DNA from: Aureimonas jatrophae
GTDB lineage: Bacteria > Pseudomonadota > Alphaproteobacteria > Rhizobiales > Rhizobiaceae
NCBI RefSeq assembly: GCF_900104035.1
Contig: NZ_FNIT01000001.1
Location: forward strand, 372,001-436,000
DNA length: 64,000 nucleotides
Reading direction: 5' to 3'
Part shown: positions 7,934 to 17,026 of the stretch, one piece after another
Layout: the number at the start of each line of letters is the position of its first letter
Position numbering within the stretch: the first letter of the stretch is position 1
Program-made: the position numbers and the translations under genes
Notes under the pieces: model-generated
The model's database searches: none
What the model saw: the letters and a program-made list of their open reading frames with translations, nothing else
What the model was told of the DNA's origin: nothing

Positions 7934-8599
7934 ATGTCGCCCGACCTCTGGACCGCCGTCGGGCTGACGCTGAAGCTCGCCACCGCCACGACGCTGATCC
8001 TTCTCGTCCTGGCGACCCCGCTCGGCTACTGGCTTGCCTTCTCGCACCGGGCCTGGAAGGAGGCGGTGGCCGCCGTGGTGGCGCTGCCGCTCGTGCTGCC
8101 GCCGACGGTTCTCGGCTTCTACCTCCTGATCGCGCTGGGACCGCAGGGCCTGGGCGGACTGACGGGGGTGCGCACCTTCGCCTTTTCCTTCACCGGCCTT
8201 CTCGTCGGATCGGTGGTGGCGAGCCTGCCCTTCGTGGTGCAGCCGATCCGGGTCAGCTTCGATGCGATGGGCCGCCGGCCGCTCGAGGTGGCGGCGACGC
8301 TGCGTGCCTCGCCGGTCGACCGCTTCGTCACGGTCGCGCTGCCACTGGCGCGGCCGGGTCTTCTCACGGGCGCGGTGCTGGGCTTCGCCCACACGGTCGG
8401 CGAGTTCGGCGTGATCCTGATGATCGGCGGCAATATTCCCGGCGAGACCCGTGTCCTGTCGGTCGCGATCTTCGATCTCGTGGAGACGCTGCGCTGGCGC
8501 GAGGCGCACATCCTGGCGGGCGCGCTCGTTCTGTTCGCCTTCCTGGTGATCCTCGCCGTCCAGCTTCTCGACCGTCGCCAGCGGCAGCGCACCCTGTGA
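7934..8599 (+). CDS. modB: Molybdate ABC transporter permease
   Basis: 221 residues, inner-membrane permease of the BPD (MetI-like) family. Five or six hydrophobic helices are visible, e.g. [22 protein letters not shown] and [19 protein letters not shown] (the latter typical of ModB). The cytoplasmic EAA loop that docks the ATPase is at [25 protein letters not shown]. Ribosome-binding site AAGGGAG at 7923-7929. Its stop overlaps the GTG start of modC. Confidence 0.94.
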   Translation: MSPDLWTAVGLTLKLATATTLILLVLATPLGYWLAFSHRAWKEAVAAVVALPLVLPPTVLGFYLLIALGPQGLGGLTGVRTFAFSFTGLLVGSVVASLPFVVQPIRVSFDAMGRRPLEVAATLRASPVDRFVTVALPLARPGLLTGAVLGFAHTVGEFGVILMIGGNIPGETRVLSVAIFDLVETLRWREAHILAGALVLFAFLVILAVQLLDRRQRQRTL

Positions 8600-9696
8600 C
8601 CGAGACGGGCGAGGGGATCGCGGCACGATTGTCGGGCCAGCTCGGCGGGTTCACGCTGGACGTCGCCTTCACGGCGCCGTCACAGGGCGTCACAGCGCTG
8701 TTCGGCCCCTCCGGCTGCGGCAAGACGACGATCCTGCGCTGCATCGCCGGCCTCCAGCGCCTCGCGGGTCGTCTGACGGTTGGCACGGAGGTCTGGCAGG
8801 ACGAGCGCCGCTTCCTGCCCGCGCACCGGCGCGGTGCCGCCTATGTCTTCCAGGAGGCAAGCCTCTTTCCGCACCTCGACGTGCGAGGCAACCTCGACTT
8901 CGGCCGCCGCCGCCTCCCTGCCAGCCGGCAGCCGACCGCCCGCCTCGACGAGCTTGTCGTGCTTCTCGGCTTGGAGCCGCTGCTCCCCCGGCGACCGCAG
9001 GCGCTTTCGGGCGGCGAGCGTCAGCGCGTCTCGCTCGCCCGCGCGCTGCTCGCCGAGCCGCGTCTCCTCCTGTTGGACGAGCCGCTCTCGGCGCTCGATC
9101 AGGACGCCAAGGACGAGATCCTGTCCTATCTCGAACGGCTTCACGCGCAGCTGCGCATTCCGGCCATCCTTGTCACGCATGACCGTACCGAGGTCGAGCG
9201 GCTGGCCGATCGCGTCGTCGTCCTCCGGGCGGGGCACGTCGTCGGATCCGGTGCGATCGCCGAGGTTCTCGCCGATCCCGTGCTGCCCTTCGCCGCGCGC
9301 CAGGGGGCGGCGAGCGTCCTGCGCGCGACCGTCGTCGGGCACGAGGCAGCGGACGGTCTCGCCGTGCTCGACCTCGCCGGCCATCGCATCCTCCTCGCAA
9401 GCCCGGAACTCCCGGTCGGTGCTGCGCTGCGCCTGCGCGTGCGCTCGGCCGACGTCAGCCTGACCCTCGCGCCGTCGCAGGACACGACGATCCTGAACGT
9501 CATCCCCGCGACGATCGGGCGGATCCTTCCCGCCGGTCTCGCGGAACTCGACGTCGCGCTGCGGCTCGCCGATGGCCAGCACCTCGCCGGCCGCATCACC
9601 CGCCGCTCCGCCCGTCTCCTCGCGCTGACGGAAGGGCAACCGGTCCACGCACAGATGAAGGGCGTGTCGCTGTCGGGCGCGGTGGAGGGGATGTAA
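8596..9696 (+). CDS. modC: Molybdate ABC transporter ATP-binding protein
   Basis: 366 residues. Starts at GTG 8596 overlapping the modB stop (GTGA). ABC motifs: Walker [10 protein letters not shown] (37-45), signature LSGGERQ (138-144), Walker B LLLLDEP (157-163), H-loop LVTHD. The last ~75 residues form a TOBE/Mop domain ([20 protein letters not shown]) that binds oxyanion and can regulate transport. Drives molybdate uptake by ModAB. Confidence 0.94.
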   Translation: MTETGEGIAARLSGQLGGFTLDVAFTAPSQGVTALFGPSGCGKTTILRCIAGLQRLAGRLTVGTEVWQDERRFLPAHRRGAAYVFQEASLFPHLDVRGNLDFGRRRLPASRQPTARLDELVVLLGLEPLLPRRPQALSGGERQRVSLARALLAEPRLLLLDEPLSALDQDAKDEILSYLERLHAQLRIPAILVTHDRTEVERLADRVVVLRAGHVVGSGAIAEVLADPVLPFAARQGAASVLRATVVGHEAADGLAVLDLAGHRILLASPELPVGAALRLRVRSADVSLTLAPSQDTTILNVIPATIGRILPAGLAELDVALRLADGQHLAGRITRRSARLLALTEGQPVHAQMKGVSLSGAVEGM

Positions 9697-9711
9697 GGAC
9701 GCGCTCGTTAT

Positions 9712-9745
9712 TGCAAATTCATAGCTGCACGCTATAAATATTGCA
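9712..9745. promoter_or_regulatory. Operator-promoter palindrome of the toxin-antitoxin operon
   Basis: Imperfect long dyad: TGCAAATTCATAGC (9712-9725), 5-base centre, GCTATAAATATTGCA (9731-9745), with a perfect ATAGC-N5-GCTAT core. It is a small AT-rich island in GC-rich surroundings, includes a TATAAA -10-like element and lies 21 bp upstream of the toxin start: the usual place for an antitoxin autorepression site. Confidence 0.65.
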
Positions 9746-9766
9746 GTGGCGTGAGTTGAGGGTGTC

Positions 9767-10024
9767 GTGAGGGAGCTTCGTTTCGAACGTCAGGCCTTGA
9801 AGACGTTGAAGCGGATGCCCGCCAACACGGCGCGAACCATCCGGTCCAAGATCGATCAATATGTCGCCGATCCGGCAAGCCTTGCCAACAATGTCAAGCG
9901 GATGCAGGGCATCGACGACCTGTTCCGGCTGAGGGTCGGGGACTGGCGCATCATCTTCGGCGACGATGGCCGGGTCGTCGCGATCATCCGTATCGGTCCG
10001 CGCGGCGACGTGTACGAAGGATAA
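9767..10024 (+). CDS. RelE/ParE-superfamily toxin
   Basis: 85 residues, GTG start preceded by TTGAGGG. The pattern (RELRFERQALKTLKRMP at the N-terminus; VKRMQGIDDLFRLRVGDWRIIF, then VVAIIRIGPRGDVYEG) is that of the RelE/ParE toxin fold, with the conserved RxGDWRIIF strand and the C-terminal RIGPRGDVY element. RelE-type members cut mRNA at the ribosome, ParE-type members poison gyrase; the sequence alone does not tell which. It is paired with the HTH antitoxin 6 bp downstream, in toxin-first order. Confidence 0.87.
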   Translation: MRELRFERQALKTLKRMPANTARTIRSKIDQYVADPASLANNVKRMQGIDDLFRLRVGDWRIIFGDDGRVVAIIRIGPRGDVYEG

Positions 10025-10030
10025 AGGGCT

Positions 10031-10402
10031 ATGAACAAGCAGGTCATCGTGTCTCCGACCGGCGAGCGCCTGGTCGTCATTGCCGAAGCGGATTTCGATG
10101 CGCTGGTCGAGGCGGCGGACGATCGGTCCGACAGGGAAGCGGTCGTGGATTACCAGCGCCGGCTGGCAGCAGGCGAAACGGAGTTCGTGCCGGCCGCCAT
10201 GGTGGACCGCATTCTGGCCGGGGAAAGCGCTCTTCGTGTCTGGCGCGAGCATCGTGGTCTCAGTGTCTCGGCTCTGGCCGAGGCGGCAGGTTTGTCGCAG
10301 CCCTTTGTCAGCCAGATCGAGTCCGGCCGGCGGGTTGCGGGACGCGACAGCCTCGCGCGCCTGGCCGCAGCGCTCGGCGTCGACGCGGACGATCTCGAGT
10401 AA
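10031..10402 (+). CDS. XRE-family HTH antitoxin of the RelE/ParE pair
   Basis: 123 residues, ATG 10031 after AAGGG. Two parts: an N-terminal segment (IVSPTGERLVVIAEADFDALVEAA) that looks like the N-terminus of Phd/YefM-type antitoxins, and a C-terminal Cro/C1 HTH (residues ~65-120, VWREHRGLSVSALAEAAGLSQPFVSQIESGRR). It probably neutralises the toxin and, as the DNA-binding partner, autoregulates through the palindrome at 9712-9745. Which half contacts the toxin is inference. Confidence 0.85.
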   Translation: MNKQVIVSPTGERLVVIAEADFDALVEAADDRSDREAVVDYQRRLAAGETEFVPAAMVDRILAGESALRVWREHRGLSVSALAEAAGLSQPFVSQIESGRRVAGRDSLARLAAALGVDADDLE

Positions 10403-10421
10403 AAGGGTTTCGACAAGCGAA

Positions 10422-10441
10422 GGGCGCCGTCTCCGGCGCCC
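10422..10441. terminator. GC-rich hairpin between the antitoxin and the RND permease
   Basis: GGGCGCC (10422-10428), GTCTCC loop, GGCGCCC (10435-10441) between convergent genes. Only a broken T-rich tail (TGTGTCTAT) follows, so termination efficiency is uncertain. Confidence 0.5.
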
Positions 10442-10452
10442 TGTGTCTATCG

Positions 10453-13400
10453 TCATTCCGCCGGGGCGGGATGGCCGCCGCCGTGGCTCACGGTCTGCGG
10501 TGGCTGCGGCGCGGCGGCTGCCGGCTTCTTCCGGTCCCGTGCGAGCAGCTTGTAGAAGAGCGGGATAAAGAAGATCGCGACAAAGGTCGCCATCAGCATG
10601 CCGCCGATCACGCCCGTGCCGATCGAGTGGCGGCTGGCCGACGAGGCGCCGGTCGCGATCGCCAGCGGCACGACGCCGAGAATGAAGGCGAGCGAGGTCA
10701 TCACGATCGGGCGGAAGCGGAGCTTGGCGCCTTCCAGCGCCGCGTCGAAGGCCGACAGACCCTCCTCGCGTTTGAGCACCGCGAACTCCACGATCAGGAT
10801 GGCGTTCTTGGCCGCCAGTCCCACCAGCGTCACGAGGCCGATCTGGAAGTAGACGTCGTTCTCGAGCCCGCGCGCCCAGATCGCGGCGAGAGCCCCGAAC
10901 ATGGCGAAGGGAACGGCGAGAAGCACCGCGATCGGCAGCGACCAGCGCTCGTACTGGGCGGCGAGGATCAGGAACACCATGATCATGCCGAAGCCGATCG
11001 CGATCGCGCCCGTGCCGCCGGCCTGGATCTCCTGGTAGGCCGAGCCCGTCCACGCGACCACGAAGCCTTCCGGAAGAGACTGGCTCGCAACCTCCTGCAT
11101 GGCCTGCAACGCCTGGCCCGACGAGTAGCCGGGGGCGGGGCCGCCCGAGACCTTGGCCGAGGTGAAGGCGTTGAAGCGCTCGATGAGATCGGGACCGACG
11201 ATGCGCTTGGTGATCAGGAGCGAGTCCAGCGGCACCATCGAGCCGTTCGACGCCTGCACGTAGACGAAGCGCAGGTCCTCGGGCTTCTCGCGGAAGTCGG
11301 ACTCCGACTGGAGCGAGACGCGGTAGTTGCGGCCGAGCAGTGTGAAGTCGTTCACGTAGAGCGAGCCGAAGGTCGACTGCATGGTCTCGAAGATCGAGGC
11401 GATGGGAACGCCAAGCGCCTTGGCCTTCTCGCGGTCGACGTCGATCTGGTACTGCGGCACGTTCGCCTCGAACGAGGTGCGCACGCCGGCGAGCTCCGGC
11501 CGCTTCGAGGCTTCGGCGACCAGCGCGCCGGTCGCCTCGATCAGGGCCTGGCTGCCACGGCCGCCGCGGTCCTGCACGAAGAGCTCGAAGCCGCCCGTGG
11601 TCGACAGGCCCTGGATCGGCGGCGGCGAGAAGGCCAGCACCATCGCGTCCTGAATACCGCTATTCATGCCGATGAAGGGGCCCGGCAGGTTGCGCGCGTC
11701 GAGGTCCGGCGTCGGACGCTCTGACCAGTCCTTCAGCGTGATGAAGGCGGCGCCCGCAGACGACTTCTGCGACCCCGACAGAAGGTCGAAGCCTGCAAAG
11801 GCCACGACGTCCTTCACCGCCGGATGGTTGCGGATGTTGGCGCTCATCTCGTTCATGACGTCGGTCGTGCGCGAGAGCGAGGCGGCCGGCGGCAGGATCG
11901 CGACGCCGAAGTTCGAGCCCTGGTCCTCGTTGGGCACGAGCGAGCCCGGCAGCGTTTGGAAGAGATAGGCCGTGCCGCCGAGAAGCGCCGCGAACAGGAC
12001 GAGGGCCAGGAACGCGCGGCGCATGATGAAGGCGACGCCATGCCCGTAACCGTTGGTCAACCGGTCGAACATGCGGTTGAACCAGCGGAACGGCGCGATC
12101 GGCTCCTTGTGCTCTTTGCGCAGGAGAAGCGCGCAGAGGGCCGGGGTCAGCGTCAGCGCCACGATGCCCGAGATCGTCACCGACACGGCGATGGTCACGG
12201 CGAACTGACGGTACATCGTGCCCGCCAGACCGCCGAGGAAGGCGACCGGGATGAACACGGCGCAGAGCGTGAGCACGATCGCGATGACGGGACCCGTCAC
12301 CTCGGTCATGGCCTTGGCGGTGGCATCGGCCGGCGCCAGTCCCTCGTCGCGCATGATGCGCTCGACGTTCTCCAGCACCACGATCGCGTCGTCCACGACG
12401 ATGCCGATGGCGAGCACGAGGCCGAACAGCGTGAGGAGGTTGATCGAGAAGCCGAGCGCGAGAAGCACGCCGAACGTGCCGATGATCGACACGGGCACCG
12501 CGATCATCGGGATCAGCGTCGCGCGGAAGCTCTGGAGGAAGAGGTAGACGACCACCAGCACCAGCACCATCGCCTCAATGAAGGTGTGGATCACCGACTC
12601 GATCGAGGCCTCGATGAAGAGCGTCGTGTCGAACGGCACGGCAAACGAGATGCCGTCCGGGAACTGCTTCGACAGCTCGGTCATCCGCGTCTCGACCGCC
12701 GACAGCACGTTCAGCGCGTTCGCGCCGGGCTGAAGGTAGAGGCCGATCGGCACCGTCTGGTTGCCGTTGTAGGTGGCGTTGAACGAGTAGTCCTGCGAGC
12801 CGAGCTCGACGCGCGCGACGTCCTTCAGAAGCAGCGCGCCGCCGTTGGCGTCGGAGCGGATGATGATATTCTCGAAAGCCTGCGCGTCGGGCAGGCGGCC
12901 GGCCGTGGTCACCGAATAGGTGAAGGCAAGCGGGTTGTTCGAAGGCTGGGCGCCGAACTGGCCGGCGGCGAACTGGGCGTTCTGCTCGCGGATCGCGGTG
13001 GCGATGTCGGTCGGCGTCAGGTTGTACTGCGCGAGCTGGTCGGGACGCAGCCAGATGCGCATGGAGTAGTTGCGCGCGCCGAAGAGCTGCGCGTTGCCGA
13101 CGCCGGGAATGCGCTTCAGCTCGTCGAGGACGTAGAGCAGCGCGTAGTTCGACACGTAGGTCGCGTCGTAGCGCGGGTCGGTCGAGGTCATGGTCGCGAC
13201 CGCGAGGATCGACGACGACTGCTTGGTCACGGTCACGCCGAGGCGCTGCACCTCGGAGGGAAGCGAGGAGACGGCCTGCTGGACGCGGTTGTTGACGTTG
13301 ATCGTCGCCTGGTCGGGGTCGGTGCCCGACTGGAACGTCACGGTGATCGTGGCCGTGCCCGTCGAGGAGTTCGACGAGGTCATGTAGATCATGTCCTCGA

Positions 13401-13617
13401 CGCCGTTGACCTGCTGCTCGATCGGCGCCGACACGGTCTGTGCGATGGTCTCGGCGGAGGCGCCGGGATAGGTCGCCGCGATCTGGACCTGCGGCGGCAC
13501 GAGTTGGGGATACTGCTCGATCGGCAGCGCGCGCATGGCGGCGAGGCCGCCCAGCACGATGATGATCGAGATGACGGCCGCGAAGACCGGCCGGTCGACG
13601 AAGAAGCGCGAGTTCAT
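10453..13617 (-). CDS. RND multidrug efflux pump, inner-membrane permease (AcrB/MexB, HAE1 family)
   Basis: 1054 residues, the usual size. Twelve transmembrane segments with two large periplasmic loops are recognisable: N-terminal [24 protein letters not shown]4 [20 protein letters not shown] with the paired proton-relay aspartates, and TM10 [21 protein letters not shown] with the conserved lysine. It exports hydrophobic drugs by proton antiport together with the adaptor encoded just upstream; no outer-membrane channel gene is in the window. ATG 13617 overlaps the adaptor stop as TGATG; a GTG one codon earlier is an alternative start. Probably controlled by the divergent TetR regulator. Confidence 0.94.
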   Translation of the reverse strand: MNSRFFVDRPVFAAVISIIIVLGGLAAMRALPIEQYPQLVPPQVQIAATYPGASAETIAQTVSAPIEQQVNGVEDMIYMTSSNSSTGTATITVTFQSGTDPDQATINVNNRVQQAVSSLPSEVQRLGVTVTKQSSSILAVATMTSTDPRYDATYVSNYALLYVLDELKRIPGVGNAQLFGARNYSMRIWLRPDQLAQYNLTPTDIATAIREQNAQFAAGQFGAQPSNNPLAFTYSVTTAGRLPDAQAFENIIIRSDANGGALLLKDVARVELGSQDYSFNATYNGNQTVPIGLYLQPGANALNVLSAVETRMTELSKQFPDGISFAVPFDTTLFIEASIESVIHTFIEAMVLVLVVVYLFLQSFRATLIPMIAVPVSIIGTFGVLLALGFSINLLTLFGLVLAIGIVVDDAIVVLENVERIMRDEGLAPADATAKAMTEVTGPVIAIVLTLCAVFIPVAFLGGLAGTMYRQFAVTIAVSVTISGIVALTLTPALCALLLRKEHKEPIAPFRWFNRMFDRLTNGYGHGVAFIMRRAFLALVLFAALLGGTAYLFQTLPGSLVPNEDQGSNFGVAILPPAASLSRTTDVMNEMSANIRNHPAVKDVVAFAGFDLLSGSQKSSAGAAFITLKDWSERPTPDLDARNLPGPFIGMNSGIQDAMVLAFSPPPIQGLSTTGGFELFVQDRGGRGSQALIEATGALVAEASKRPELAGVRTSFEANVPQYQIDVDREKAKALGVPIASIFETMQSTFGSLYVNDFTLLGRNYRVSLQSESDFREKPEDLRFVYVQASNGSMVPLDSLLITKRIVGPDLIERFNAFTSAKVSGGPAPGYSSGQALQAMQEVASQSLPEGFVVAWTGSAYQEIQAGGTGAIAIGFGMIMVFLILAAQYERWSLPIAVLLAVPFAMFGALAAIWARGLENDVYFQIGLVTLVGLAAKNAILIVEFAVLKREEGLSAFDAALEGAKLRFRPIVMTSLAFILGVVPLAIATGASSASRHSIGTGVIGGMLMATFVAIFFIPLFYKLLARDRKKPAAAAPQPPQTVSHGGGHPAPAE

Positions 13618-14819
13618 CACTGGGCCTCGGCGACGGAGCTGGCGGGGGCGGCGGAGGCCTGGGGCACCTGCCCGGCAGGCGAGGAGCCGGCGGGCGTCTC
13701 GACTGCGCCGGTCGGCTGGACCGGCGAGCCGGGCCGGACCTTGATGACGCCGACCGTCACGACGCGGTCGCCGCCCTGCAGGCCGTTCGAGACAAGGAGG
13801 CGGTCACCGAGCTCGCGCCCGACCGTGACGGGCCGCACCGCCGCGACGTTCTGCGCGTCGAGCGCATAAACGAAGGTGCCCTGCGGACCCTGCATGAGCG
13901 CGGCCGTCGGGATGGTGACAGCGTTCGGGACCTTGAGGCCCTCGACCTCGACGCGGACGAACTGGCCGGGCAGCAGGCGCGAATCGGGGTTAGGCAGGAC
14001 GGCGCGCGACAGGATCGTGCCGGTCTGCGTGTCGATCGAGGAGCTCAGGAAGTCGATCGAGCCGGTCTGCGCGTAGGTCTCGCCGTTGCCGAAGCGCACG
14101 GACACCTTGAGGTCCTCGAGCGAGCCTTCCGCCGTGCCGCTCTCGATCTGCTGGCGAATCGACTGGGCTTCCGTGTCGGCGGGCGAGAAGTTGACGTAGA
14201 TCGGGTCGAGCTGCGTGATCTGGGTCAGGAGCGCGCCCTGCTGGATCAGCGAGCCTTCCGGCACCTGTTCCAGCGAGGTGATACCGCCGGCCGATGCGGT
14301 GACCGTGGTGTAGCCGAGCGAGAGTTGGGCGGTTTGGAGCCGCGCCTCCGCCTGCGCGACCGCCGCATCGGCGAGTTCGCGCTGCGAGCGAGCGTCGTCC
14401 AGCGTTGCGGTGGATGTCGCGCCGGTGCGGGCCAGCGACTGGGCCCGCTCCTCGGTGCGCTGGGCCTGGGACTGCTGCGCGCGGGCCTGCGTCACCTGCG
14501 CTTCCGCCAGCGCCACCTCGGCCTGGTAGGGCTTGGGATCGATGCGGAACAGCGTGTCGCCCTCGTTGACGCGGGCGCCCTCGTTGAACGAGCGCTCCAG
14601 GAGGATGCCGCCGACCTGCGCGCGGATCTCCACGAGACGCGAGGCGGCGACCCGCGCCGGATACTCATAGGTCACGGGAACGGTGGAGGGGGTCACCGTC
14701 TCCACCGTCACGGCCGGCGGGGGCGGAGCGGCGCCGCCGCCGGGCGCACCCTGCGCAAAGGCCCATCCCGAGGAAGCCAGCAGCGGAAGCGCGAGGAGGA
14801 GTGCGCGGGAGGAGGGCAT
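13617..14819 (-). CDS. RND efflux pump periplasmic adaptor (membrane fusion protein)
   Basis: 400 residues. Signal peptide about 1-23 ([17 protein letters not shown]), then a Pro-rich linker, barrel-sandwich hybrid halves ([33 protein letters not shown]), an alpha-hairpin rich in Ala/Gln/Arg ([23 protein letters not shown]), and beta-barrel and membrane-proximal domains ending with a Ser/Pro/Ala-rich tail. It bridges the permease and an outer-membrane channel. ATG 14819 follows GGAG at 5 bases. It is first in the operon; its promoter overlaps the 14858-14879 operator. Confidence 0.93.
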   Translation of the reverse strand: MPSSRALLLALPLLASSGWAFAQGAPGGGAAPPPPAVTVETVTPSTVPVTYEYPARVAASRLVEIRAQVGGILLERSFNEGARVNEGDTLFRIDPKPYQAEVALAEAQVTQARAQQSQAQRTEERAQSLARTGATSTATLDDARSQRELADAAVAQAEARLQTAQLSLGYTTVTASAGGITSLEQVPEGSLIQQGALLTQITQLDPIYVNFSPADTEAQSIRQQIESGTAEGSLEDLKVSVRFGNGETYAQTGSIDFLSSSIDTQTGTILSRAVLPNPDSRLLPGQFVRVEVEGLKVPNAVTIPTAALMQGPQGTFVYALDAQNVAAVRPVTVGRELGDRLLVSNGLQGGDRVVTVGVIKVRPGSPVQPTGAVETPAGSSPAGQVPQASAAPASSVAEAQ

Positions 14820-14854
14820 CGTGGCTCCGGGAACTTGGATATTGCGTTGCAGCG

Positions 14855-14883
14855 AACATACATTCATAAATGGATGTATTCAA
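14855..14883 (-). promoter_or_regulatory. Predicted promoter of the efflux operon
   Basis: On the minus strand TTGAAT (14883-14878), 17-base spacer, TATGTT (14860-14855). The spacer is filled almost exactly by the TetR operator palindrome, so repressor binding would block RNA polymerase. Confidence 0.6.
14858..14879. promoter_or_regulatory. AcrR/TtgR-type operator between the efflux operon and its TetR regulator
   Basis: Near-perfect 22-bp palindrome ATACATtCATaaATGgATGTAT. It closely resembles, from memory, the Escherichia coli AcrR operator core (ACATACATT...AATGTATGT). It is centred in the 75-bp divergent intergenic region. Confidence 0.75.
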
Positions 14884-14894
14884 GGAGGGCCACG

Positions 14895-15539
14895 ATGCGC
14901 CGCACCAAGGAAGCCGCCGACCAGACACGCGCCAGCATCCTCGATGCGGCCGAGACGGTTTTCTTCGAGCGCGGCGTCAGCCAGACCTCGCTGTCGCACA
15001 TCGCGGCGGCGGCCGGTTGCACGAGAGGAGCGATCTACTGGCACTTTCGCGGCAAGTCGGACCTCTTCATGGCCATGCGCGAACGCGCCTTCCTGCCGCA
15101 GGAGGAGTTCTTCGAGGCGCAGAACATCGTGTCCGATCCCGACCCGCTGGAGGCGCTGCATCGCACCACGATCGAGAGCCTTCAGCGCTTCGCCGCCGAC
15201 GAGCGCGCGCAGCGCGTGGTCGCGATCCTGACGCTGCGCTGCGAGTATGTCGGCGAGATGGAGGAGGCGACGCTGTGCCAGCGCGAGGCGGACGCGCACA
15301 TGCACAGCAACATCCGCCGTGCCTTCGAGCGGGCCGCGCAGCTTGGACATCTGGCCGCCGAGTGGACCCCCGAGCGCGCGACGGATGCCTGCGTCTGCGT
15401 CTTCACCGGCCTGTTCAACCATTGGTTGCGCTCGGGCGAGAGCTTCGACTTCCCGACGCTCGGAGCCCAGCTCTTCGACGGGCTGTTTGCCCAGATGCGC
15501 GCCGCTCGCGCCCCGGCGCAGCTCGCCGCCGCCGAGTAG
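14895..15539 (+). CDS. TetR-family repressor of the efflux operon (AcrR/TtgR-like)
   Basis: 214 residues. N-terminal TetR HTH (residues 10-55: TRASILDAAETVFFERGVSQTSLSHIAAAAGCTRGAIYWHFRGKSDLF) matches AcrR/TtgR/SmeT very well. The C-terminal ligand pocket (CEYVGEMEE, ACVCVFTGLFNHWL) also fits this drug-sensing subgroup. ATG 14895 has an ideal AAGGAGG (14882-14888) six bases upstream. Divergent from the RND operon with a shared operator, so it should repress both promoters and be released by pump substrates. Confidence 0.92.
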   Translation: MRRTKEAADQTRASILDAAETVFFERGVSQTSLSHIAAAAGCTRGAIYWHFRGKSDLFMAMRERAFLPQEEFFEAQNIVSDPDPLEALHRTTIESLQRFAADERAQRVVAILTLRCEYVGEMEEATLCQREADAHMHSNIRRAFERAAQLGHLAAEWTPERATDACVCVFTGLFNHWLRSGESFDFPTLGAQLFDGLFAQMRAARAPAQLAAAE

Positions 15540-15561
15540 GGCGCCGCACGCGCAGCGGTCC

Positions 15562-15945
15562 TCAGACGGTCCGGCACGGCGTGCGGAAGCGCCCGTTCAG
15601 TTCCGCGCCGGAACGCCGCGTCTCCCGAATCGAAGGCATCGGCAACGCCGCCTCCTGTCCCGCCAGGAGGCGTCGCACCGCAATGTGCCGGTTGAGGTCG
15701 TAGCGTGCATCGCCCCGCAGCGCCGCGCGGCGCAATCGCTCGTTTTCGCGCGTCAGCGCGGTGCGAGCGGCGTCCGGAAGCGGAAAGCGCGCGCCCTCGA
15801 AGCCGAGACGGCCGAGAAGGGATTCGGCCGACCGGCGAATCGGGTCGGTGGATCTCTGCAGCCGGTCGCCAAAGGCGGCAACCGCTTCGGCGAGCGCGGC
15901 TTCGAACGCGTGCAGGGCGGGAGAGGCAGGGGTGGATGCAGGCAT
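15562..15945 (-). CDS. Conserved-looking hypothetical protein
   Basis: 127 residues, start ATG 15945 with AAGGAG six bases upstream, which favours it over an upstream in-frame ATG at 16122. Not recognised. It is mostly helical by composition, with charged amphipathic stretches (AFEAALAEAVAAFGDRLQRS, ARTALTRENERLRRAAL) and a conserved-looking DLNRHIAVRRLLAGQEAALPMPSIRE segment. No signal peptide or membrane segment. It ends 22 bp from the convergent TetR gene and is divergent from the gafY-like gene. Confidence 0.7.
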   Translation of the reverse strand: MPASTPASPALHAFEAALAEAVAAFGDRLQRSTDPIRRSAESLLGRLGFEGARFPLPDAARTALTRENERLRRAALRGDARYDLNRHIAVRRLLAGQEAALPMPSIRETRRSGAELNGRFRTPCRTV

Positions 15946-16090
15946 GGACGGCTCCTTGCGATCGAGTGTCGAGCCGCAAGGGTGAGGGATCGGAAGCGGG
16001 CGGGAAGAAATCGGGGACGCGGGAGCGACTAGCTGGAAGCCTCGGGAGCCGCACACGTAGGCGTTGCGGACACCAACATTTTTTTCTGAA

Positions 16091-16110
16091 GTCCGGAAAA
16101 TATTCCTGAC
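16091..16110. promoter_or_regulatory. 20-bp dyad in the promoter region of the gafY/gafZ-like operon
   Basis: GTCcGGAAaATaTTCCtGAC: 16 of 20 positions are symmetric. It lies just upstream of and overlapping the predicted -35. Half-sites GGAAAAT and GGAATAT recur, in opposite arrangement, upstream of the GTA cluster at 26953-26970. Confidence 0.6.
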
Positions 16111-16130
16111 TCGTATGTTCACGGTATGTT
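16103..16130 (+). promoter_or_regulatory. Possible promoter of the gafY/gafZ-like operon
   Basis: TTCCTG (16103-16108), 16-base spacer, TATGTT (16125-16130), 33 bp before the ATG at 16164. The -10 context GGTATGTTCT resembles GGGTAGGTTCT at the GTA promoter. Confidence 0.4.
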
Positions 16131-16163
16131 CTCTTATCTCGTCACCGATGCCGTGAGTCGAAC

Positions 16164-16559
16164 ATGCCCCAGCCCCGCGCCACGCCTCGCAACGGTCGCC
16201 CCGCCGCTCCGCCGCCGGACCCGGCGCGCCGACGTCGCGGGCGATTGCAATGCCGTGTCTCGGTCGAGATCGCCGCGGCCTTCACGGGCGTCAGCAGTCT
16301 CGAGATCCTGTCGGCGCATCGCTCCGGCTCCGCCGTCTCGCGGGCGCGGCATCTTGCCATGTATCTTGCCCATGTCGCGTTCCAGCTACGCTACGCCCAG
16401 GTGGCGGAGGGCTTCGGGCGGGACCGCAAGAGCATCGTCTATGCGGTGGAGCGCATCGAGGACGCGCGCGACGACGAGGTGTTCGACCGGCAGCTGACGC
16501 AGCTCGAACGCCTTGCCGGCTCGTGCCGCCAGCTGTCGAGCGAGGATGACGGCGCATGA
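16164..16559 (+). CDS. DnaA-domain-IV-like helix-turn-helix protein; candidate GTA activator GafY
   Basis: 131 residues. After a basic Pro/Arg-rich N-terminus, residues ~45-105 (EILSAHRSGSAVSRARHLAM, then YLAHVAFQLRYAQVAEGFGR, DRKSIVYAVERIED) match the DNA-binding domain IV of DnaA (compare SRPRQIAMYL and GRDHTTVLHA), but the AAA+ ATPase is absent, so this is not an initiator. It overlaps the following DUF6456 gene by ATGA. GTA activators (GafA in Rhodobacter; split GafY and GafZ in Caulobacter) combine a DNA-binding part with a second domain that I recall as DUF6456-like. The pairing plus a GTA cluster 10 kb away makes GafY the best guess; not proven from sequence. Confidence 0.7.
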   Translation: MPQPRATPRNGRPAAPPPDPARRRRGRLQCRVSVEIAAAFTGVSSLEILSAHRSGSAVSRARHLAMYLAHVAFQLRYAQVAEGFGRDRKSIVYAVERIEDARDDEVFDRQLTQLERLAGSCRQLSSEDDGA

Positions 16560-17026
16560 GCGCCGCGCGCGGTTCGACCGAGACGCCCCTGATGCGCCTC
16601 GGCAAGCGGCGCGGCGCGGACGGCGTGCCGTTCCTCGCCCCCGAGGAGGTCGAGGCCGGCGAGCGCCTGGCGCGCGACTGGATGCGCGGCCAGCTCATGC
16701 CCTCCGTGACGCAAAGCTGGAGCGGCATGCCGGCGGGCGGAACGGGCGGAGCCGGCGCGGGCGCCGACATCGGCGACTTCGCGCTCGAATGCCGGACGCG
16801 CGTCGCCCGCGCGCTGGACGCGGCGGGGCCGGAACTCGCCGGCGTCCTCGTCGACATCTGCTGCTTCGAGCGCGGGCTGGAGGACGTGGAACGGGCCCGC
16901 CAATGGCCGCGACGCTCGGCAAAGCTCCTTCTGAAGGCCGGCCTCTCCGTTCTCGCCCGGCACTACGGTCTCGTTCACGAGAGCGGCGGCGCGGGCGGTG
17001 CGACGCGCGCCTGGCGCAAAAGCTAG
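16556..17026 (+). CDS. DUF6456 protein; candidate GTA antiterminator/activator GafZ
   Basis: 156 residues, ATG overlapping the previous stop (ATGA), so the two are co-translated. The pattern PLMRLGKRRGADGVPFLAPEEVEAGERLARDW...QLMPSVTQSW and a C-terminal LLLKAGLSVLARHYGLV element fit DUF6456. In Caulobacter GafZ is reported to act with RNA polymerase and Nus factors to read through terminators in the GTA cluster. The GTA cluster in this window has terminators in exactly such positions. Functional call is inference. The stop overlaps the convergent sufE stop at CTAG. Confidence 0.72.
   Translation: MSAARGSTETPLMRLGKRRGADGVPFLAPEEVEAGERLARDWMRGQLMPSVTQSWSGMPAGGTGGAGAGADIGDFALECRTRVARALDAAGPELAGVLVDICCFERGLEDVERARQWPRRSAKLLLKAGLSVLARHYGLVHESGGAGGATRAWRKS

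Noticed and set aside
7336-8595. Long open frame before modC in the same frame (would give a 786-residue fused protein)
   Set aside because: It is out-of-frame shadow of modA and modB; the real modC begins at GTG 8596 with the ABC fold starting right after it.
11824-13869. 681-residue plus-strand open frame opposite the RND permease
   Set aside because: Low-complexity Arg/His/Asp/Glu translation typical of the antisense of GC-rich coding DNA; the minus strand holds a clear RND permease.
16164-16559. Calling this gene dnaA
   Set aside because: It has only a domain-IV-like HTH; no AAA+ ATPase, and is 131 residues long.
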